Source: DATBLZ01 sp036555065 (GTDB taxonomy: Bacteria; Pseudomonadota; Gammaproteobacteria; Steroidobacterales; Rariloculaceae). From it: 26,224 nt of DNA. Position 1 is the first letter of the stretch, and each line of letters begins with the position of its first letter. The DNA is taken from assembly GCA_036555065.1 (NCBI GenBank), contig DATBLZ010000001.1, positions 1-26,224 on the forward strand. The letters are read 5' to 3'. Positions 22,245 to 26,224 of this stretch are shown in pieces. The position numbers and the translations under genes were made by a program. The notes below the pieces were generated by a model that saw nothing but the letters and a program-made list of their open reading frames with translations, did not search any database and was not told the origin of the DNA.

Positions 22245-23813
22245 ATGAAACCAATCTACAGCCGCGCGGCAGTCGTTTTGCTGCTCGCCGTCGCCGGCGA
22301 AGCTGCCGCCGATATCCCGGAACAAGTGCGCGTGGACTCGGGGCTCCTCAAGGGCACGACCGGCGCCAGCCCCGACGTTCGACTGTTTGCCGGCATCCCG
22401 TTCGCTGCGCCGCCGACGGGCGAGAACCGCTGGAAGGAGCCGCAGCCCGTGGCTCACTGGGACGGCGTGCGCGATGCGACTGCGTTCGCGCCGCGCTGCA
22501 TGCAAGGCGGCGGCGGCCCACCGCGCGAAGGTGCACCGCCTCCGCCGCCGACCTCGGAAGACTGTCTCTATCTCAATGTGTGGACCACCGCTCCGTCGGC
22601 GGACGCCAAACAGCCCGTGATGGTCTGGATCTACGGCGGCGGCTTCACGGGCGGCGCGGGCTCCGAGCCGCGCTACGGCGGCGAGAATCTCGCCAAGAAA
22701 GGTGCCGTCGTCGTCACGCTCAACTATCGCCTCGGCGGCTTCGGCTTCTTCGCGCATCCGGAGCTTTCGCGCGAATCCGGGCGCAACGCATCCGGCAACT
22801 ATGGAATGATGGACGCGCTCGCGGCCTTCGAGTGGGTGCAGCGGAACATCAAAGTGTTCGGCGGGGATCCGGACAACGTTACGGCGTTCGGCGAATCCGC
22901 GGGCGGCATACTGATCACTGCCCTACTCGCTTCTCCTCGCGCCGACGGTTTGTTCGACCGCGTGATCGCGCAAAGCGGCGCGTGGACGAGCCCGCCCGGC
23001 GGGACGGGCCTTGCGAATACGCTCGCGCGCGCCGAGGAGGCCGGAGCGGCGGCGGCCAAGGAGCTCGGAGCTGCGTCACTCGCAGATCTCCGCGCGAAGC
23101 CGGCCGACGAGATCCTTCGCGGCTTGCGCAGCGCCGGCATTGTCGTCGACGGTTACGTCTTGCCGGAGGATCCGGCACGCGTCTTTGCGGCTGCCCGTCA
23201 GCACAAAGTCGACGTGCTCGCAGGCTCGAACAAGGACGAAGGGGCCTTCTTTCAATTCGGCGGTCCGCAAACCGCCGAGCGATTCACCGGAACCGCCAGT
23301 CGGCGATTCGGGACGCACGCAAACGAGTTCTTGGGAATCTATCCGGCGGGCTCCGATGAGGAGGCCAACCGGTCGTATCTTGCCTCGTTCAGCGATGAAT
23401 TCGCGTGGCAGATGCGGGTGCTCGCACGAAGCCAGGTCGAGGTCGGCGCCAGTGCGTACCTCTATTACTTCACGCGTGTGCCGCCTGCGCCGCCGGGCCG
23501 CCCGTCGCGCGGCGCGACGCATGTCGCGGAGGTCGCCTACATGTTCAACAATCTCCTCGACGGGACGCCCTGGACCGACGCGGATCGCGCGCTCGCCGAA
23601 ACGATGTCCTCGTATTGGGTGAATTTCGCGCGCTCGGGCAACCCGAACGGTCCGGGACTTCCCGAATGGCCGGAGTATTCGGCCGATGAAGCCGGCAATG
23701 CAATGGTCCTCGGCGATCGCGTGGAGCCCGAGACTATTCTGACGCCGTCGGCGACCCGCCTCGACTTCTTCGACTCGGCGTATGCTCGAACCTTGGCAGG
23801 GGGTACGCAGTGA
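22245..23813 (+). CDS. Exported type-B carboxylesterase
   Basis: Alpha/beta-hydrolase of the carboxylesterase/para-nitrobenzyl esterase family, predicted to act in the periplasm on a carboxylic ester that cannot be named from sequence. The 522-residue precursor begins with a signal peptide (MKPIYSRAAVVLLLAVAGEA, then AAD). It shows the family entry FAGIPFAAPPTGENRWKEP, SEDCLYLNVW, the oxyanion-hole motif IYGGGF and the nucleophile Ser218 in GESAGG. Glu332 (NKDEGAF) and His426 (ATHVAEV) complete the triad. ATG 22245 is preceded by GGGGGGAG about five bases upstream, which decides the start over the frame open from 22077. Its stop overlaps the following lipoprotein start (GTGA), so it is the first gene of a three-gene operon. 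Confidence 0.93.
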   Translation: MKPIYSRAAVVLLLAVAGEAAADIPEQVRVDSGLLKGTTGASPDVRLFAGIPFAAPPTGENRWKEPQPVAHWDGVRDATAFAPRCMQGGGGPPREGAPPPPPTSEDCLYLNVWTTAPSADAKQPVMVWIYGGGFTGGAGSEPRYGGENLAKKGAVVVTLNYRLGGFGFFAHPELSRESGRNASGNYGMMDALAAFEWVQRNIKVFGGDPDNVTAFGESAGGILITALLASPRADGLFDRVIAQSGAWTSPPGGTGLANTLARAEEAGAAAAKELGAASLADLRAKPADEILRGLRSAGIVVDGYVLPEDPARVFAAARQHKVDVLAGSNKDEGAFFQFGGPQTAERFTGTASRRFGTHANEFLGIYPAGSDEEANRSYLASFSDEFAWQMRVLARSQVEVGASAYLYYFTRVPPAPPGRPSRGATHVAEVAYMFNNLLDGTPWTDADRALAETMSSYWVNFARSGNPNGPGLPEWPEYSADEAGNAMVLGDRVEPETILTPSATRLDFFDSAYARTLAGGTQ

Positions 23814-24661
23814 AAGCTCGACAAGAATGCCGCCCAAAGCCGCTCCGGTTCCGGATGGCACCTCTGTTCGCAGCGACGGCGGCCCTATCGCAGCTTGCTG
23901 CCTGCACGGCACCGACCGGCAGCCAAGGCGAACCCGCCTCGGGGCTCGAGCGCATCGACGGCCACCCGAACTTGAACGGTATCTGGCAAGCCGCCGGCAC
24001 CGCTCATTGGAATATCGAGGCCCATTCGGCGGAGGCGATCAAGGAGTTCTGGCCGCTCGGCTCGCTGGCATCGATTCCCGCGGGCCAAAGCATTGTCGAC
24101 GGCGGCACGATTCCGTACCTGCCCGAAGCGCTCGCGAAGCGCGACGAGAACCGCGCCGGCTGGCCGAAATCGGATCCCGAGGTGAGTTGCTACATGCCGG
24201 GAATCCCGCGCGCGACGTACATGCCTTTCCCGTTCCAAATCGTTCAAGGGCAACGCGACATCCTCTTCGTATACGAGTTCGCGAGCGCCAATCGCATCGT
24301 CTACATGAGCGACCACCAGGAGCCGCCCGTCGACAGTTGGATGGGCTGGTCGAACGGCCATTGGGACGGCGATTCGCTCGTGATCGAGGTCACGGGCAAC
24401 AACGACCGCACGTGGTTCGATCGCGCGGGCAACTATCATAGCGCCGCGATGAAGGTCACCGAGCGCTACTCTCTCATCGACGGCGATCACCTGCAGTACG
24501 AAGCGACGATCGAAGATCCGCAGACGTTCTCGCGGCCGTGGACGTTGCGCGTGCCGCTCTATCGCCGCATGGAGCAGAATGCGCAGCTACTCGAGTTCAA
24601 GTGCGTCGAGTTCGCAGAGGAGCTGCTCTACGGGCACCTCAAGAAGCAACCGGAGGAGTAG
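23810..24661 (+). CDS. Lipoprotein sharing the second domain of the DUF6152 fusion
   Basis: The 283-residue precursor has a lipoprotein signal (basic n-region to residue 15, MAPLFAATAALSQLAAC, lipobox cysteine 32), so it should be membrane-anchored outside the cytoplasm. The conserved core has NLNGIWQ (55-60), CYMPGIPRATYMPFPFQIVQ (127-146), RIVYMSDH, GHWDGDSLVIEV (183-194), VTERYSL and EATIEDPQTFSRPWT. I know this pattern from uncharacterised exported proteins often found near DUF6152 genes and quinoproteins, but no function. It lines up with residues 145-375 of the protein at 20962. GTG 23810 overlaps the esterase stop, with AGGGGG six bases upstream, which suggests coupled translation. Confidence 0.82.
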   Translation: MKARQECRPKPLRFRMAPLFAATAALSQLAACTAPTGSQGEPASGLERIDGHPNLNGIWQAAGTAHWNIEAHSAEAIKEFWPLGSLASIPAGQSIVDGGTIPYLPEALAKRDENRAGWPKSDPEVSCYMPGIPRATYMPFPFQIVQGQRDILFVYEFASANRIVYMSDHQEPPVDSWMGWSNGHWDGDSLVIEVTGNNDRTWFDRAGNYHSAAMKVTERYSLIDGDHLQYEATIEDPQTFSRPWTLRVPLYRRMEQNAQLLEFKCVEFAEELLYGHLKKQPEE

Positions 24662-24666
24662 ATCTC

Positions 24667-25086
24667 ATGACACATCGATACATCCGCGGGCTCGCCGCCG
24701 TTGTTGTGACGCTCGGTTGCGCTGCTACCGCGAGCGCGCATCACTCCTTCGCGGCAGAATTCGACGCGAATAGACCCGTCGAGCTCAAGGGCAAAGTGAT
24801 CAAAATGGAGTGGATCAATCCGCACTCGTGGATACATCTCGAGGTCACCGACGCGACCACGGGCGAGACTTCGGTCTGGATGATCGAAGGCGGCGCGCCG
24901 AACGCGCTTTTGCGCCGCGGCTTCAATCGGGATTCGCTGCCGGCCGGCACCGAAATCTCCGTCCAGGGCTTCCAGGCGAAGGACGGCTCGCAGCGCGCGA
25001 ACGGCCGCGACATCACGTTCGCGGACGGCACGAAGCTCTTCGTCGGCTCCTCCGGAACCGGCGCCCCCGGTGAGCGCGCGCAATAG
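24667..25086 (+). CDS. Exported stand-alone DUF6152 protein
   Basis: A 139-residue precursor with a signal peptide (1-24, ending ATASA) predicts a mature chain beginning HHSFAAEFD. The domain continues PVELKGKVIKMEWINPHSW (NPHSW at 51-55), then NALLRRGFNRDSLPAGTEIS and GRDITFADGTKLFVG. These positions match the N-terminal domain of the fusion protein at 20962, including the double histidine and NPHSW. DUF6152 has no established function. GGAGGAG eight bases before the ATG, and a 5-bp gap to the lipoprotein gene, make it the third gene of the esterase operon. It converges with the quinoprotein gene across 7 bp. Confidence 0.85.
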   Translation: MTHRYIRGLAAVVVTLGCAATASAHHSFAAEFDANRPVELKGKVIKMEWINPHSWIHLEVTDATTGETSVWMIEGGAPNALLRRGFNRDSLPAGTEISVQGFQAKDGSQRANGRDITFADGTKLFVGSSGTGAPGERAQ

Positions 25087-25093
25087 CGCAGCC

Positions 25094-26224
25094 TCAGCGC
25101 GGCAGCGCGAACACGAAGACGTTGGCGCCGCCGTCGGCGGCGGGCAGCTCTGGCGTCACTCGCCGGGCGGCGCCGGCAACGAGCGACTGCCCCGTCGTCA
25201 CGGCGACGTACTGCCGCCCGTCGACCGCAAAGCTGATCGGATAGCCGCTGACGGGTGCCTCGAGGTCCGTCTCCCAGAGCACCTGGCCGGTCTCGGCATC
25301 GTAAGCCTTGAACTTCCCTGCAACGTCGCCGCCGAACACGAGCCCGCCGCCCGTCGTCACGAGCGACATGACGCCCGCGCGCTGCTCGTGATGCCAGAGC
25401 GTCTCGCCCGTTTCCGCTGAAACCGCCCAGATGGTGCCGACCTGATCGGTGCCCGGAGCGATGATGTACTCGCTGCGGAAGCCGTAGACCAAGCTCGGAT
25501 CGCGCTCCCCGGATTGCACCGTCGCATTCATGCACATGTTCTGCATCGGCATGTACATCGCGTTCGTCTGCGGGCTGTATGCGCCCGCGGGCCAGTTCTT
25601 GCCGCCGTTCGTGCCGGGGCACACGGTGAGCGTTTGGTCCTTGTGCGTGAAGAGCATTTCGGGATTGACGTGAGCCTTACCCGTTGCGCCGTCGATGCTC
25701 GTGATGACGTTCTGCATCACGGTCGGCCGCGCCCAGAGGAATTCGCCCGTTATGCGGTCGAGCGTATAGACGAGCCCGGTCTTCCCGGGAATGCCCGTGA
25801 TGACCTTGCGCTCCTCTCCGGGTCGGACCCGCGGATTGATCCACGGCACGGCCGCGGGATCGGGCGCGACGGCCGTATCGACGAGCAGCCGCTCGAACGG
25901 ATGATCGAGGTCCCAGTGGTCGACGACGTGCTGGTAGTACCAGACGATCTTGCCCGTATCCGGGTCGAGCGCGAGGGTCGAGTTGTGATAGAGATGCTCT
26001 TTGTCGTTGCCACCGAGAATGAACTTCGGCGCCGGGATCGTGACCGACGTGCCGATGTAGATGCGTTTGAGCTCCGCGTCGTAGCTCGGCACCATCCACG
26101 TGCCCACGTGCCAGCGCTGCTCGAGCGGCACGTTGCCCCAGGTCTCGTCTCCGGGCTCGCCCGGACGCGGAATCGTGCGAGTGCGCCAGAGCTCGCGGCC
26201 GGTCTTCGCATCGTGCGCGGTGAT
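25094..26224 (-). CDS. PQQ-dependent (methanol/ethanol family) dehydrogenase, C-terminal part (runs off right edge)
   Basis: The frame is open to the window edge and gives 376 residues plus stop; the N-terminus lies outside. Repeated propeller-blade motifs are clear: ITAHDAKTGRELWRT, LDPDTGKIVWYYQHV, IWAVSAETGETLWHHE and FKAYDAETGQVLWETDL. The ends of the blades carry the tryptophan-docking pattern of eight-bladed quinoprotein alcohol dehydrogenases. HVVDHWDLDHPFE corresponds to the PHDxWDxD region of these enzymes. The protein ends soon after the last blade, with no cytochrome c domain, so it would need a separate electron acceptor. Such enzymes work in the periplasm and oxidise alcohols or aldehydes. 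The substrate and the Ca versus lanthanide preference cannot be decided from this part. Confidence 0.9.
   Translation of the reverse strand: MTAHDAKTGRELWRTRTIPRPGEPGDETWGNVPLEQRWHVGTWMVPSYDAELKRIYIGTSVTIPAPKFILGGNDKEHLYHNSTLALDPDTGKIVWYYQHVVDHWDLDHPFERLLVDTAVAPDPAAVPWINPRVRPGEERKVITGIPGKTGLVYTLDRITGEFLWARPTVMQNVITSIDGATGKAHVNPEMLFTHKDQTLTVCPGTNGGKNWPAGAYSPQTNAMYMPMQNMCMNATVQSGERDPSLVYGFRSEYIIAPGTDQVGTIWAVSAETGETLWHHEQRAGVMSLVTTGGGLVFGGDVAGKFKAYDAETGQVLWETDLEAPVSGYPISFAVDGRQYVAVTTGQSLVAGAARRVTPELPAADGGANVFVFALPR

Noticed and set aside
22130..23359. 409-codon plus-strand frame overlapping the esterase
   Set aside because: Arginine-rich shifted-frame translation of the esterase gene without any family motif.
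22077..23813. Longer esterase from 22077
   Set aside because: The extension overlaps the divergent gene and promoter region. ATG 22245 has a strong ribosome binding site and a proper signal peptide.
1..26224. Mobile elements, integrase sites or CRISPR arrays
   Set aside because: No transposase, integrase, terminal inverted repeats or regularly spaced repeats were seen. The hairpins before rimP lack any partner repeat or integrase gene in the window.
25094..26224. Classification of the quinoprotein as lanthanide-dependent (XoxF-like)
   Set aside because: The metal-site region is divergent (NDKEHLYHNS where GDN-type motifs are usual) and the N-terminal part is missing, so the call cannot be supported.

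Overview
The window is about 26 kb of GC-rich chromosomal DNA from a proteobacterium, most likely a gammaproteobacterium. The evidence is the gene order smc-zipA-ligA, the order rimP-nusA-infB-rbfA-truB-rpsO-pnp, a linked dksA-gluQ pair, and zipA, which is essentially gammaproteobacterial. A DksA with a long basic N-terminal extension resembles those I know from Xanthomonadales-like lineages. I cannot name a genus. I see no insertion sequence, phage, CRISPR array or recognisable tRNA.

Left part (1-6607, all minus strand): one tightly packed operon reads smc, zipA, ligA and then a DUF6502 gene that runs off the left edge. It covers chromosome organisation, FtsZ anchoring and DNA ligation. The DUF6502 start overlaps the ligA stop by 4 bp. 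Divergent from smc are queF, dksA, gluQ and a short phaR-type regulator (6709-9225, plus). QueF makes the queuosine precursor and GluQ glutamylates queuosine in tRNA(Asp), so two steps of one tRNA modification pathway flank the stringent-response factor DksA. This DksA has two instead of four zinc-finger cysteines.

Middle part (9226-17692, minus): the transcription/translation operon rimP, nusA, infB, rbfA, truB, rpsO, pnp. Two good intrinsic terminators lie directly in front of rimP and point into the operon. Another hairpin separates rpsO from pnp.

Right part (17853-26224): accessory, mostly exported proteins. There is a small membrane-anchored cytochrome c with an N-terminal SEC-C zinc motif, an M23 metallopeptidase, an unknown 95-residue protein, and a DUF3500 protein. 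A secreted protein made of DUF6152 plus a second conserved domain lies divergent from a three-gene operon: carboxylesterase, lipoprotein carrying that same second domain, and stand-alone DUF6152 protein. A PQQ-type quinoprotein dehydrogenase runs off the right edge. The fused and split versions of the DUF6152 pair sit next to each other, which suggests that the two domains work together in the periplasm, perhaps with the esterase and quinoprotein. This is the best candidate here for an undescribed system, but its substrate is unknown.

Several genes start with GTG (queF, pnp, truB, rimP, SEC-C/cytochrome, M23, lipoprotein) or TTG (gluQ), so start positions were chosen from family alignments and ribosome binding sites rather than from the longest frame.
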